A stretch of 64,000 nt of DNA from Daejeonella rubra (GTDB lineage Bacteria > Bacteroidota > Bacteroidia > Sphingobacteriales > Sphingobacteriaceae), in contig NZ_FNHH01000007.1 in assembly GCF_900103545.1 (NCBI RefSeq), positions 1 through 64,000 of the forward strand, given 5' to 3'. The position numbers and the translations under genes were made by a program. The notes beneath the pieces are model-generated. The model did not search any database. It saw only the letters and a program-made list of their open reading frames with translations, and was not told where the DNA came from. Shown here piece after piece: positions 34,689 through 44,415 of this stretch. The stretch's first letter is position 1. Every line of letters starts with the position of its first letter.

Positions 34689-37600
34689 TTATTTTTTTGG
34701 TAACTGCTTCATAAGCTCATCAGCAGCAGCCTTCAACTGCTCATCAACTCCTTTTGCCTTATAATCTATAGAATTATCTATGATAATATCAGGAACAGCA
34801 GGGCCAAGTTCCTGATTTTCATTAGTTGCCTTTACATACCAGCCTCTGCGGGGTATGCGTACTGTTGATCCGTCAATCAATGTTTTTGCACCTGTAGAAA
34901 TAACAGATCCATTGGTTGGGGTACCCACTAGTTTTCCTATACCTAACTGCTTAAATGCATGGGAGAAGATTTCGGCGTTGGAATAGCTGTTTTCATTGCA
35001 TATTGTTATTGATGGCTTCATCCATGCAGCAAACACCAGCCGTTCGCCAACAGGATAGTAATCACGAAACTTCAGTTTGTCTTTTTCAAGATCTTCAGTG
35101 GCTCCCCGTGGAACAGCATAAGAATGCTGCTTATAGTTGAGAACAGTCATCAGGTAATCAGTAGTGCTGCCACCACCATTATAACGAACATCTACGATCA
35201 AACCGTCTTTACCATACCCTGCAGCTGTGAATTCTCTTTCAGTATCCTCGAAGCTTTCCATATTCATAGCTTGTATATGAATATAGCCTAACCTTCCATT
35301 TGAGTATTTATCAACCAGTTTTCTTCGCTCATCCACCCATTCATCATAAAGTGCTTTAGATTCGCTTGCCACAGGCCTGATTACTACTTCTCTGCTTATC
35401 CCATTGCTTCCTTTTACCTGCAGTAACACTTTTTCATTTACTGTCCCTGTCAGATAGCTATAGAAGTTTTCATCCTTTTTAAGGGCCTCTCCGTTAACTG
35501 AGGTAATCATATCACCCTGAATTAAACGGCTGCCTGTTCTGCTTGCCGGTGCATCAGGGATAACGCGAACCACTTTCATTCCCTCAGATGAAGGAATTAG
35601 CTCAGCGCCTAAGAGTCCGGTTGTTTCTCTTTGCGTTTCTGTTCTGTCAGCGGGATTAAAGCCCATGTGACTACTGTTGAGTTCACCCAGCATCAGGTTA
35701 AACATATCCCTGAAATCAGCACTGGTTGACGCGGAGACTGCTCTTTTCTTGTATTTATCATGAAGGGCATTCCAATCATAACCATGCATTTTGGGGTCGT
35801 AAAAATCATCACGAATTGCTCTCCATGCTTCTTCAAATACTTGCTCCTTTTCTGTTGGATAATCAATTTTTAACCTGGCTGAATAAGGTAATGATTCCTG
35901 TACAGATGTTTTTGCATCTATCCTTGCAAGTGAACCACCCTGTCTGAAGAAATAGACAGATTTACCTTCATTGTCGATCGACAGAGAAGAGGGATTCGAT
36001 CCGCCCTTGCTGAGCTCCTTCAATTCTTTTCCATCCCATTTGATACTGTACAGATCCCTGCCTCTTGCTGTGCTGGTTGTTGCTGTATAAAAAAACGTCT
36101 GCCCATCTTTAGAAATAGCCAGATCGCCCTCATCGCCCGGGAAGCTGGTTACCTGTACAGTTCTTTCACTGATGCCTTCAAAATCTATTTGAACAGGCTT
36201 AATTCCAGCTTTTACTGATTTACCTGCGGTAGCCGGTACAGCAGCAGGTGCATCCTGCCAGTCTTCATTTACTTTTTCCCAGTCTTCTTTCTTTAGCCAA
36301 ACGAACCAAACGTCACTGCTTAAATTGTTTCTTGAGGAAAGGAAACCGAGTTTTGAACCATCAGGGCTCCAAACCGGACTTCTTTCTGTCCTGGGATGCA
36401 TGGTTACATTCACAGGCCTGGAAGAATTATCAGCTGCCTGCACGTAAATCTCATTGTTGGCGTATAGATCACTTTGTGAATAAGCCAGCCACCTGTTATC
36501 AGGGCTCCAGGCTATTCCTGAGGGTGCAGCCCAGCTGTCGCTTAAGATTTTTTCATTTTTCAACTGGCCATTTCCGGAAATATCCGCCACGATCAGCTTA
36601 CCTCTTCCTCTTATAAAAGCGATCTTTTTCCCATCATAAGATACTACAGGTGATGTTTCATCTTCTGAATTACTGGTTATCTGAATGATTTCAGTTTTCA
36701 GTGTCCTGAACAGATTAGTTTCATTTTTATCTATGGAAACGGCCATAAAAAGATTGAAGTTTCCGGCTGTTCGGTCTGAAGTGAATACCAGTGAAGAATC
36801 ATTCAACCAAACCGGATTCATATCTCTGTACGCATGATTAGAAATATTAACGCTTCTGTTCTTTTCTTTATCAGTTTCCTTAATAAATACTTCCCCCCGG
36901 ATGGTGTATGCAAATAACTTTGCATTGGGTGCGAGTGAATATTCGGTTGCCCCGCTTGTTAAAATTTTGCTTTCTGAAGCATCAAGCCGTTCATCAGTAT
37001 TCATTCGTATATCGATCTTTTCTGCCGGTCCCTTATTGTTTTTCAGGAGGTATAGATTCATGTCTTTTTCAAATACTATACTGGATGCATCTTTGGAAAT
37101 TGCGTAATGCCTGATAGCTTCATCCTTATAATTTGTGATCTGCTCTGGTTTACCTGAGGCTTTTCCATTACCATCAATATTAATCCTGTAAAGGTTATAT
37201 GTACCTGAATTAGAACTGAGGAAATACAGCATATTGTCACTGCTCCACTGAGGCATTATATCATTGGTAGAAAAAAGCGGAAGCTTGTTATAGCTCTTGG
37301 TTTTAGTATCCATTATCCATATTTCTCTGTCGGAAGAGCCTCTATAGTCTTCTCTTGCAACAGGATTACTTCCGCCACGCGTAAAAGCAATAAATCGGCC
37401 ATTCGGGGAAGTAACCGGCTCAAATCCTAGAATATCTGTTATTCGCTGCTCGGTTCCACCAGTTAATGGAATAGAATACATTTCAGAATCCCTTTCAATC
37501 TGCCGGAATTCCCTGCTTGTTGTAAAAATGATAGAACCATCATTCGTCCAGCTGGCAATATTATCTGGAGCCGAATGATAAGTTAGTCGCTTTGATGTAC

Positions 37601-37892
37601 CTCCGTCAACGGGAATGGTATAAATATCATTATTGCCGTATCGGCTTCCCGAAAAAGCTATTGATTTACTATCGGGACTGAAAATAGGGTTGCTTTCATA
37701 TGCTTCGTGAATTGTAAGCCTGACCGGACTGCCTCCTGTTACCGGAACGGTCCATATATCACCCTGGTAAGAAAATGCTATAAGCGATCCGTTACCATTT
37801 ATTGAAGGATGACGTAACAATAAATTTTTCTGACCGTAAGCCACTAAGACAATAATCCAGGCTAAACCTGACAACAAAAAATGCTTTTTCAT
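34689..37892 (-). CDS. Tricorn-like S41 protease
   Basis: 1067 residues from the ATG at 37890-37892; the extra 28 codons to 37976 precede a proper signal peptide and are rejected. An N-terminal beta-propeller of WD40/PD40-type repeats (about 30-620; e.g. PIFSPDSKSIAFSGS, PVWSPDGSKLGFLSS) precedes a tricorn C1 domain, a PDZ domain (about 800-880: APASRTGSRLIQGDMITSVN) and the S41 catalytic domain with the nucleophile Ser in NENSYSNAEIFSHAFK and the SSH motif in LNSSHMGF. Such enzymes degrade peptides released by other proteases. It is exported here, unlike archaeal tricorn. Confidence 0.94.
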   Translation of the reverse strand: MKKHFLLSGLAWIIVLVAYGQKNLLLRHPSINGNGSLIAFSYQGDIWTVPVTGGSPVRLTIHEAYESNPIFSPDSKSIAFSGSRYGNNDIYTIPVDGGTSKRLTYHSAPDNIASWTNDGSIIFTTSREFRQIERDSEMYSIPLTGGTEQRITDILGFEPVTSPNGRFIAFTRGGSNPVAREDYRGSSDREIWIMDTKTKSYNKLPLFSTNDIMPQWSSDNMLYFLSSNSGTYNLYRINIDGNGKASGKPEQITNYKDEAIRHYAISKDASSIVFEKDMNLYLLKNNKGPAEKIDIRMNTDERLDASESKILTSGATEYSLAPNAKLFAYTIRGEVFIKETDKEKNRSVNISNHAYRDMNPVWLNDSSLVFTSDRTAGNFNLFMAVSIDKNETNLFRTLKTEIIQITSNSEDETSPVVSYDGKKIAFIRGRGKLIVADISGNGQLKNEKILSDSWAAPSGIAWSPDNRWLAYSQSDLYANNEIYVQAADNSSRPVNVTMHPRTERSPVWSPDGSKLGFLSSRNNLSSDVWFVWLKKEDWEKVNEDWQDAPAAVPATAGKSVKAGIKPVQIDFEGISERTVQVTSFPGDEGDLAISKDGQTFFYTATTSTARGRDLYSIKWDGKELKELSKGGSNPSSLSIDNEGKSVYFFRQGGSLARIDAKTSVQESLPYSARLKIDYPTEKEQVFEEAWRAIRDDFYDPKMHGYDWNALHDKYKKRAVSASTSADFRDMFNLMLGELNSSHMGFNPADRTETQRETTGLLGAELIPSSEGMKVVRVIPDAPASRTGSRLIQGDMITSVNGEALKKDENFYSYLTGTVNEKVLLQVKGSNGISREVVIRPVASESKALYDEWVDERRKLVDKYSNGRLGYIHIQAMNMESFEDTEREFTAAGYGKDGLIVDVRYNGGGSTTDYLMTVLNYKQHSYAVPRGATEDLEKDKLKFRDYYPVGERLVFAAWMKPSITICNENSYSNAEIFSHAFKQLGIGKLVGTPTNGSVISTGAKTLIDGSTVRIPRRGWYVKATNENQELGPAVPDIIIDNSIDYKAKGVDEQLKAAADELMKQLPKK

Positions 37893-38085
37893 ATACAGTC
37901 CACTTAAAAATAAAGAATGAAAGTAATAAAAAAAAGCAGCAAGCCATGAGATAGATCTTAAACAGGAATTTGCCATGACTTTTGATGGTATTGAATAAAC
38001 ATTTTCAGGAATTTGGCATGTTCATTCCTGAATTCTTATGGGCTAAGAATTAATTAAATTTTCTATGAATACATTCTGAAAAGAT

Positions 38086-38538
38086 TTAAAACGGCAAATC
38101 ATCATCAGCCGCCGTTCCTTTGTCATAGTTCATTGGCTGGTCTTCCTTTGCAATTCCATTTTCTGATTTATTCTGCTGGGAATTGTCGCCATGTTCGTTT
38201 TCAAAATCACTTTTTCTGCCAAGCATGGTAAAGTTTTCGGCAACAACTTCAGTGGTATATTTTTTATGACCCTCCTTATCTTCAAAGGAGCGTGTTCTTA
38301 ATTTCCCTTCAATATAAACCAGCTTGCCTTTCTGAAGATATTTCGATGCAATATCCGCCAGGCCCCTCCACATAACAATATTATGCCATTCGGTCTGTTC
38401 AATTTTTCTGCCGTCTTTATTGTAGGTTTCTGAAGTTGCTAAGGGGAAGCTAGCAACTGTAACACCCCCATCCAAATGCCGTACTTCAGGATCCTTGCCT
38501 AAATGCCCGACTAAAATGACTTTGTTAATTCCCGACAT
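38086..38538 (-). CDS. ssb: Single-stranded DNA-binding protein
   Basis: 150 residues. The OB-fold has KVILVGHLGKDPEVRHLDGG at the N-terminus, then TEWHNIVMWRGLADIASKYLQKGKLVYIEGKL split over two strands, then an acidic, Gln/Asn-rich linker ending in DDDLPF, the C-terminal tip that recruits repair proteins. It coats ssDNA in replication and repair. It lies 21 bp downstream of mutY in the same direction. Confidence 0.97.
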   Translation of the reverse strand: MSGINKVILVGHLGKDPEVRHLDGGVTVASFPLATSETYNKDGRKIEQTEWHNIVMWRGLADIASKYLQKGKLVYIEGKLRTRSFEDKEGHKKYTTEVVAENFTMLGRKSDFENEHGDNSQQNKSENGIAKEDQPMNYDKGTAADDDLPF

Positions 38539-38559
38539 AATATTTGAAGTGTAAAAATT

Positions 38560-39618
38560 TTAAGTATTCAATTTATGGAAATTTTCGAAGAAATGGAAAA
38601 TTAGTTTTGGTTGTGCCAACTTTTCAAGCTCATCCTGACCTACATAAAACCACGATCTTTCTGAAAGAAATCTATCAGAAAAACTTTCAATTTCTATAAA
38701 GCTGGCATGAAGTTTCTGGTGGCTGAGAATATGTTTTACCGGTGCTGAAACAGACCGTATTTTCACCTTCTCTCCAAAACAGCTGATAAATTTTTCTGAT
38801 CTGATCAGATCGTGTGCATGGCTTGGAAATTCAGTCTCAAAAAGTGGAAGATCGAACATGTTTTCCCAGATATCCCCAGCTCCCCGCTTGTTAATGAGGA
38901 TCTGCCCATCTTTTTGGGCAATTATGTAATTAAAGTATCGCTCCCGGATCTTCAGGGATTTAATTTTGACGGGAAGCTCATTGATCCGGTTTGTTTTTCG
39001 GGCCTCACATGCGGCCTGTAATGGACAAGAAAGGCAATCAGGGTTTTTGGGCTTGCACTGCAATGATCCAAACTCCATGATGGCCTGATTGAACTTTCCT
39101 GCCTGTGATTTATCCAATAATTCATTTGCCAGATCAGTGAATAGTTTTTTTCCTTTTCCTGTATTGATCGGAGTATCAATGCCAAAATATCTGGATAACA
39201 GTCTGAAAACGTTTCCATCTACCACAGCCCTTGCTTCATTAGATGAAAATGAAGAAATGGCGGCAGCAGTATATTCACCAATTCCTTTTAACTTGATCAG
39301 TGAATCATAGTTTTTTGGAAAATATCCGGCATGCTCTTCCATGACTAGCTGGGCGGTTTGATGCATATTTCTCCCCCGGGAATAATAGCCTAAACCCTGC
39401 CAGAGCTTTAGTATTTCATCTTCACTGGCAGAAGCGAAAAGTTCAACTGTCGGGTATTTCTCAGCAAAGCGATTAAAATAGGGTGTTCCCTGCTCTACCC
39501 GGGTTTGCTGCATGATGATCTCTGATAGCCAGATGATGTACGGGTCTTCTGTTTTTCTCCACGGAAGATCCCTTTTATTCCTCTGGTACCATTCAATTAT
39601 TTCTTCAGCAAAATTCAT
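38560..39618 (-). CDS. mutY: A/G-specific adenine glycosylase
   Basis: 352 residues. MutY removes adenine mispaired with 8-oxoguanine. WLSEIIMQQTRV carries the catalytic Glu33, the helix-hairpin-helix KGIGEYTAAAI and VDGNVFRL the catalytic Asp134, and the iron-sulfur cluster is Cys188-Cys195-Cys198-Cys204 (C-X6-C-X2-C-X5-C). A C-terminal NUDIX-like domain (about 225-350) recognises 8-oxoG. It precedes ssb. A TACTTTTG box on the minus strand (39659-39652) fits its promoter. Confidence 0.97.
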   Translation of the reverse strand: MNFAEEIIEWYQRNKRDLPWRKTEDPYIIWLSEIIMQQTRVEQGTPYFNRFAEKYPTVELFASASEDEILKLWQGLGYYSRGRNMHQTAQLVMEEHAGYFPKNYDSLIKLKGIGEYTAAAISSFSSNEARAVVDGNVFRLLSRYFGIDTPINTGKGKKLFTDLANELLDKSQAGKFNQAIMEFGSLQCKPKNPDCLSCPLQAACEARKTNRINELPVKIKSLKIRERYFNYIIAQKDGQILINKRGAGDIWENMFDLPLFETEFPSHAHDLIRSEKFISCFGEKVKIRSVSAPVKHILSHQKLHASFIEIESFSDRFLSERSWFYVGQDELEKLAQPKLIFHFFENFHKLNT

Positions 39619-39651
39619 TTGAGATAGAGTGTATTAGCACATTTAACAGTG

Positions 39652-39659
39652 CAAAAGTA
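39652..39659 (-). promoter_or_regulatory. Predicted -7 box of mutY
   Basis: TACTTTTG on the minus strand, 33 bp before the mutY ATG and back-to-back with the HU box at 39732-39739. Confidence 0.5.
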
Positions 39660-39731
39660 TCTTACTATTTGTTTTATAGCGAATTGGTTTAAAAAAAAGC
39701 AGATTTATTTCCCAAATTCAATTAAAACCAA

Positions 39732-39739
39732 TACTTTTG
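39732..39739 (+). promoter_or_regulatory. Predicted -7 box of the HU gene
   Basis: TACTTTTG matches TAnnTTTG, 50 bp before the HU ATG. Confidence 0.5.
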
Positions 39740-39789
39740 CAACCCCAAATAAGTTAAGTATTTAGGATAAAAAATAAAAGAAATTAGAT

Positions 39790-40074
39790 ATGACCAAGGC
39801 AGAAATCATAACAGAGATCTCTAATAAAACCGGAATCGAAAAGGTAGATGTACAAGAAGCTGTAGAAGCATTTTTCAAAGTGGTAAAAAATTCCATGATA
39901 AATGGAGAGAATGTTTACGTGAGAGGTTTTGGAAGTTTTGTTGTGAAGAAAAGAGCTAAGAAAACAGCCCGTAATATTTCAAAAAATACAGCAATTATTA
40001 TTCCTGAGCACTTCGTTCCAAGTTTTAAACCTGCTAAGGTTTTTGTTGAGAAAGTAAAAACAGGCAACAAATAA
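39790..40074 (+). CDS. HU/IHF family DNA-binding protein
   Basis: 94 residues. The family core ITEISNKTGIEKVDVQEAVEAF, then GENVYVRGFGSFVVKKR and the beta-arm residues (RNISKNTAIIIPEH, FKPAK) are complete. It bends DNA as a dimer in the nucleoid. It is followed 22 bp later by a TPR protein, then a tiny basic protein and RNase G; this order is characteristic of Bacteroidota. Confidence 0.96.
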   Translation: MTKAEIITEISNKTGIEKVDVQEAVEAFFKVVKNSMINGENVYVRGFGSFVVKKRAKKTARNISKNTAIIIPEHFVPSFKPAKVFVEKVKTGNK

Positions 40075-40096
40075 TTAAATTTTTATCAACCAGAGA

Positions 40097-40948
40097 ATGT
40101 TAAACAGGAAGCAAATAATTGTTGTGGGTTCAGTAGCTGTGCTGATGGGCCTTATGCTTTCCTTAGATATTCAGGGTTTGGTTAAGCCGGGCGAAGGTGA
40201 AGGTGCTACGGCTAAGGCTGCTGCTCCTGCGGCGTCGACTGTTAAAGCAATTTCATTGGATGAGGTATCCCTGACCGCAAAGGAAGGTTTAACTGCCAGC
40301 CTTAAGTCGCAGATAAGTGATCTTGAGGCTCAGTTGAAAAGCGCCTCTGAAGGCGATAAATTAGATCTTTATAAGAAGCTTGCCCAGCAGTGGGATGATG
40401 TTAATCTTTCTACTCCATCTTCATTGTATTATGAGATGATCGCTGAAAAGACGCCTGATTTTAATTCATGGCTTAAAGCCGGAGATAAATTTACAGATGC
40501 TTATCAGCAAAGTATGGACACTCTGATCCAGCCTGCTTTAGTTCAGAAGGCGATCAGTTCGTATCAGAAGGCTGATAAAATAAAACCTAATACCCTTGAA
40601 GTGAAAACAGGATTGGGTATAGCTTACGTTACCGGGACCCCAAACCCAATGCAGGGAATTACTTTATTACTTGATGTAGTAAAGCAGGATCCTAAAAATT
40701 TAAAGGCTAATTTGAATTTAGGCTTGTTTTCAATGAAATCAGGTCAGTTTGATAAAGCTGTTGAGCGTTTTAAAACAGTAATTGCAATAGCTCCAAGTGC
40801 TGAAGCATGGTTCTACCTTGCTTCAAGCTATGAAAGCATGGACAAGAATGCAGACGCAATTGCTGCTTATTTAAAAACAAAAGAGATTGCAGCTGATCCG
40901 AATATGAGTCAGTTTGTTGATCGGAAAATAAACGAATTAAGTAATTAG
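40097..40948 (+). CDS. Membrane-anchored tetratricopeptide repeat protein
   Basis: 283 residues. One N-terminal membrane segment (IIVVGSVAVLMGLMLSLDI) is followed by an Ala/Lys-rich linker and at least three TPR-like units (about 120-280), e.g. PKNLKANLNLGLFSMKSGQF and AEAWFYLASSYESMDKNADA. TPRs mediate protein contacts. It sits between HU and a basic microprotein, suggesting co-expression with nucleoid or ribosome functions; the partner is unknown. Confidence 0.85.
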   Translation: MLNRKQIIVVGSVAVLMGLMLSLDIQGLVKPGEGEGATAKAAAPAASTVKAISLDEVSLTAKEGLTASLKSQISDLEAQLKSASEGDKLDLYKKLAQQWDDVNLSTPSSLYYEMIAEKTPDFNSWLKAGDKFTDAYQQSMDTLIQPALVQKAISSYQKADKIKPNTLEVKTGLGIAYVTGTPNPMQGITLLLDVVKQDPKNLKANLNLGLFSMKSGQFDKAVERFKTVIAIAPSAEAWFYLASSYESMDKNADAIAAYLKTKEIAADPNMSQFVDRKINELSN

Positions 40949-40976
40949 ATTATAAAACATTTTAAAAAACAACATT

Positions 40977-41066
40977 ATGCCAAGCGGTAAGAAAAGAAAA
41001 AGACATAAAATGGCTACCCATAAGCGCAAAAAACGCTTAAGAAAAAACAGACATAAGAAAAAATAG
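40977..41066 (+). CDS. 29-residue very basic protein (ribosomal-type microprotein)
   Basis: ATG at 40977, TAG at 41064-41066. The product begins MPSGKKRKRHKMATHKRKKR and ends NRHKKK; more than half the residues are Lys, Arg or His. It is too small for a default ORF search. From memory it resembles the small protein found in the Flavobacterium ribosome structure (named bL38), so a structural ribosomal protein is my best guess. It is followed at once by a strong terminator, and precedes RNase G. Confidence 0.75.
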   Translation: MPSGKKRKRHKMATHKRKKRLRKNRHKKK

Positions 41067-41074
41067 TCTGAGTG

Positions 41075-41103
41075 ACCTGATCTTTTAAGGTCAGGTTATT
41101 TTT
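41075..41103 (+). terminator. Terminator after the basic microprotein
   Basis: ACCTGATCTT pairs with AAGGTCAGGT (10 bp with one G-U) and is followed by TTATTTTT. It ends the HU/TPR/microprotein transcript. Confidence 0.85.
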
Positions 41104-41121
41104 AAGACTCATTGAATAATT

Positions 41122-41151
41122 AAACCTCCCGCATCACTGCGCCGGAGGTTT
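41122..41151. terminator. Second hairpin in the spacer before RNase G
   Basis: AAACCTCC (41122-41129) pairs with GGAGGTTT (41144-41151). T-rich sequence begins about ten bases later. It could be a backup terminator or part of the rng leader. Confidence 0.45.
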
Positions 41152-41227
41152 AAATCATTCGTTTGTTTTTATTTTTCCTATATTTTAAACGTATGCCGGT
41201 CTTCGACCGGTGTCTTAAATTTAGCCA

Positions 41228-42778
41228 TTGGTAAAGGAATTAATTATCAATTCATCCCCTAGCGGGGTTACTATTGCTTTACTGCAAGACAAGCAACTCG
41301 TAGAACTAAATACAGAGCAAGTCAGCAACAATTATGCTGTTGGCGATATTTATCTCGGTAAGATCAAGAAGATCATGCCCGGACTCAATGCCGCTTTTGT
41401 AGATGTAGGCTATGAAAAGGATGCTTTTTTGCATTATCTAGACCTTGGTCCGCAGGTTCAGTCGCTTTTAAAGCTGACTAAGATTGTAAAGGGAGGCAGT
41501 TACAAAGATAAACTGCTCAATAGTTTCAGACTGGAAACGGATATCAGTAAATCCGGAAAAATTTCAGAAATTCTGAACCGGAATATGTTGCTGCCTGTGC
41601 AGATAGCAAAGGAACCAATATCAACAAAGGGTCCGCGTTTAAGCTCAGATATTTCAATAGCAGGCCGTTTTGCTGTGCTTGTACCTTTTTCGGATGTTAT
41701 TTCGATCTCCAAAAAAATAAAGAGTAATACAGAGCGTAATCGTCTTAAGAAGATCGTTGAAAGTATTAAGCCAAAGAACTTTGGTGTGATCATTCGTACC
41801 GTTTCTGAAGGAAAAGGTGTTGCAGAACTTCAAAAAGATCTTTTGGATCTTATCGATAAGTGGGAGAAGTTTACTACCCGCTTACCCGGTACTGAGCCTT
41901 CCAAAAAGATCCTTGGTGAAATGGGGCGGACCTCAACTATCCTGAGAGATATATTGAATACTGACTTCACCAATATTCACATTGGAGATCCTGCATTGTT
42001 TGAAGAGATCAGATCTTATGTTCATGAGATTTCTCCTGAAATGGAAAAGATCGTTAAACAGTACCGTGGTAAAGAGCCGATATTCGAGCATTTTGGTATT
42101 GAAAAGCAAATCAAATCAGCGTTCGGCCGTACAGTAAATCTTCCTGGAGGAGCTTATTTGGTGGTTGAACATACCGAAGCTTTGCACGTTATTGACGTAA
42201 ACAGCGGTAACCGTACTGCAAATACTGAAAATCAGGAGCAAAACGCCCTGATGATCAACATGGAAGCTGCAAAGGAAATTGCCAGACAGTTGCGCCTTCG
42301 TGATATGGGTGGTATTGTGGTAATCGATTTTATCGATATGCATAAACCCCAGAACAGAAAGGAACTGTTTGATTACCTGAAGGATCTGATGCTTCTCGAC
42401 CGTGCTAAGCATACTATTTTGCCGCCGAGTAAATTCGGGTTGGTACAGCTCACACGTCAGCGTGTGAGGCCTGAAATGAATATCGTAACAAATGAGAAAT
42501 GTCCTGCCTGCAATGGTACAGGAGAGATCAAAGCGAGTATCATTTTAATGGACGATATAGAGAACAACCTGAACTATATTCTCAATGAGCAGAATGAAAG
42601 CAGTGTTACTTTATGCGTTCATCCTTATATTGAGGCTTACATTAAAAAAGGATTAATTTCAATTCAATGGAAATGGTTCTTTAAGTTCAGCAAGTGGATC
42701 AAAGTGAAAGCGATACCTTCCTACTATCTGACTGAGTTTCATTTTCTGAATTCTAAGGAAGAAGAAATTAAGCTGTAA
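41228..42778 (+). CDS. rng: Ribonuclease G (RNase E/G family)
   Basis: 516 residues with a TTG start at 41228 (VKELIINSSPSGVTIALLQ follows, as in relatives). An S1-like RNA-binding domain (about 35-110: GDIYLGKIKKIMPGLNAAFVDVG without the usual full length) precedes the catalytic DNase I-like core with DVNSGNRT and VVIDFIDM metal residues, and a CPACNGTG zinc link near residue 425. It processes rRNA and decays mRNA. It lacks the long C-terminal scaffold of RNase E. A hairpin at 41196-41210 lies in the leader. Confidence 0.94.
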   Translation: MVKELIINSSPSGVTIALLQDKQLVELNTEQVSNNYAVGDIYLGKIKKIMPGLNAAFVDVGYEKDAFLHYLDLGPQVQSLLKLTKIVKGGSYKDKLLNSFRLETDISKSGKISEILNRNMLLPVQIAKEPISTKGPRLSSDISIAGRFAVLVPFSDVISISKKIKSNTERNRLKKIVESIKPKNFGVIIRTVSEGKGVAELQKDLLDLIDKWEKFTTRLPGTEPSKKILGEMGRTSTILRDILNTDFTNIHIGDPALFEEIRSYVHEISPEMEKIVKQYRGKEPIFEHFGIEKQIKSAFGRTVNLPGGAYLVVEHTEALHVIDVNSGNRTANTENQEQNALMINMEAAKEIARQLRLRDMGGIVVIDFIDMHKPQNRKELFDYLKDLMLLDRAKHTILPPSKFGLVQLTRQRVRPEMNIVTNEKCPACNGTGEIKASIILMDDIENNLNYILNEQNESSVTLCVHPYIEAYIKKGLISIQWKWFFKFSKWIKVKAIPSYYLTEFHFLNSKEEEIKL

Positions 42779-42797
42779 AGCTTACCTTGACATTATA

Positions 42798-42836
42798 AAT
42801 GTGCAAATGAGATAAACCCATTTGCACATTTTTTAT
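42798..42836 (+). terminator. Terminator after RNase G
   Basis: Perfect 12 bp stem AATGTGCAAATG / CATTTGCACATT with a nine-base loop, followed by TTTTATTT. Confidence 0.92.
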
Positions 42837-42904
42837 TTACGAATACTCTGTTTTGTATTTGATAGCTTTCTTTTCAATAAATTAGCAATCTAAATTTTAA
42901 AACC

Positions 42905-44323
42905 ATGGCTAAAACACGTTCCGCTTATTTCTGTCAAAGTTGCGGATACGAATCTGCCAAATGGTTAGGAAAATGCCCATCCTGTAATCAATGGAATACA
43001 TTTGTTGAAGAAATAATTGAGAAGGCCAATCAATCTGTTCCCGACTGGAAAGCCGGATCTACAAGTACGCAGCGCTCCAATAAACCTGCTGCTATTCATG
43101 AAATTGTATTTTCTGAAGAGAACCGGCTAATTACTCCCGATAAGGAATTAAACAGGGTATTGGGTGGTGGTATTGTAAGTGGTTCCATTGTTTTAATTGG
43201 CGGTGAACCTGGTATCGGGAAATCAACATTAATGCTGCAAGTTGCGCTTAACCTGCCAGGGCTTAAAGTACTTTATGTTTCAGGTGAGGAAAGTGAGCAG
43301 CAGATAAAAATGCGCGCCGAACGCTTAGTACCTGATTCAGGGAAAAAAGCTTCAGAATCTGCTGATACCTATATCTTAACAGAAACCTCAACTCAGAATA
43401 TTTTTAAGCAAATTGAGATCCTCCAACCCGATCTGGTGGTTATAGATTCTATCCAGACCCTATATTCTGCTCATATTGAATCTACACCAGGAAGTGTTTC
43501 ACAGGTGAGGGAATGCACCGCAGAACTTCTTCGTTTTGCTAAGGAAAGCGGGACTCCGGTTTTTCTGATCGGTCACATCACTAAAGACGGGATGATCGCT
43601 GGCCCTAAGATTCTGGAGCATATGGTTGATACCGTATTACAGTTTGAAGGCGACAGACATCATGTTTACCGCATCTTACGTGCAGTGAAGAATCGTTTTG
43701 GTTCTGCTTCAGAGCTGGGCATCTATGAAATGCAGGGTAGTGGTTTAAGAGAGGTGTCTAATCCTTCAGAGATCCTCCTTTCACAGAGAGATGAACCCCT
43801 GAGTGGTATTACAATATCTGCCATGATGGAAGGATTAAGGCCGATGCTGATCGAAACACAGGCATTGGTCAGCGTTTCGGCATACGGAACTCCCCAGCGC
43901 TCTGCAACTGGCTTTGATACTAAAAGAATGAATATGCTGCTTGCCGTTCTTGAGAAGCGTTGCGGCTTCAAATTGAGTGCAAAGGATGTTTTTCTGAATA
44001 TTGCAGGCGGACTAAGAGTCGAAGATCCTGGTATCGACCTGGCTGTGGTAGTGGCAATCATATCATCTCATGAGGATATGCCAGTTGATTCTAAGATCTG
44101 CTTTGCTGCGGAGGTTGGCTTATCCGGTGAGATCAGGGCCGTTAACCGGATTGAACAGCGTATTGCGGAGGCTGAAAAACTTGGATTTGAGCAAATATTT
44201 ATCTCTAAATATAACCTTCCGGCTGGCAGAGGTGTTAAAACATCCCCTGAATGGCAGAAGTATAAGATCGCAATAAAAACAGTGGCAAAAGTGGAAGAGG
44301 TCTTTAATGCTCTATTTGGTTAA
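42905..44323 (+). CDS. radA: DNA repair protein RadA
   Basis: 472 residues. RadA promotes branch migration in recombination. The zinc finger uses Cys10/Cys13/Cys24/Cys27, the Walker A is GGEPGIGKST (about 99-108), the KNRFG motif typical of RadA is at VKNRFGSASELG, and the C-terminal Lon-like P-domain (about 345-470) is intact (EVGLSGEIRAVNRIEQR). A single gene after the RNase G terminator. Confidence 0.97.
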   Translation: MAKTRSAYFCQSCGYESAKWLGKCPSCNQWNTFVEEIIEKANQSVPDWKAGSTSTQRSNKPAAIHEIVFSEENRLITPDKELNRVLGGGIVSGSIVLIGGEPGIGKSTLMLQVALNLPGLKVLYVSGEESEQQIKMRAERLVPDSGKKASESADTYILTETSTQNIFKQIEILQPDLVVIDSIQTLYSAHIESTPGSVSQVRECTAELLRFAKESGTPVFLIGHITKDGMIAGPKILEHMVDTVLQFEGDRHHVYRILRAVKNRFGSASELGIYEMQGSGLREVSNPSEILLSQRDEPLSGITISAMMEGLRPMLIETQALVSVSAYGTPQRSATGFDTKRMNMLLAVLEKRCGFKLSAKDVFLNIAGGLRVEDPGIDLAVVVAIISSHEDMPVDSKICFAAEVGLSGEIRAVNRIEQRIAEAEKLGFEQIFISKYNLPAGRGVKTSPEWQKYKIAIKTVAKVEEVFNALFG

Positions 44324-44415
44324 TAGCCTATTCCCTCTGTACAATGTCATAAGACATATTTTTAAGGAAAAAGATAATTATTATTGCGAAATTTGGCAAT
44401 TGAAAAATTGAAAAA

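Noticed and set aside
36248..36616. 122-codon plus-strand ORF opposite the tricorn-like protease
   Set aside because: It lies wholly inside a well-supported gene on the other strand, has no family pattern and reflects codon bias of that gene.
43723..44061. 112-codon ORF opposite radA
   Set aside because: Shadow frame; radA is complete.
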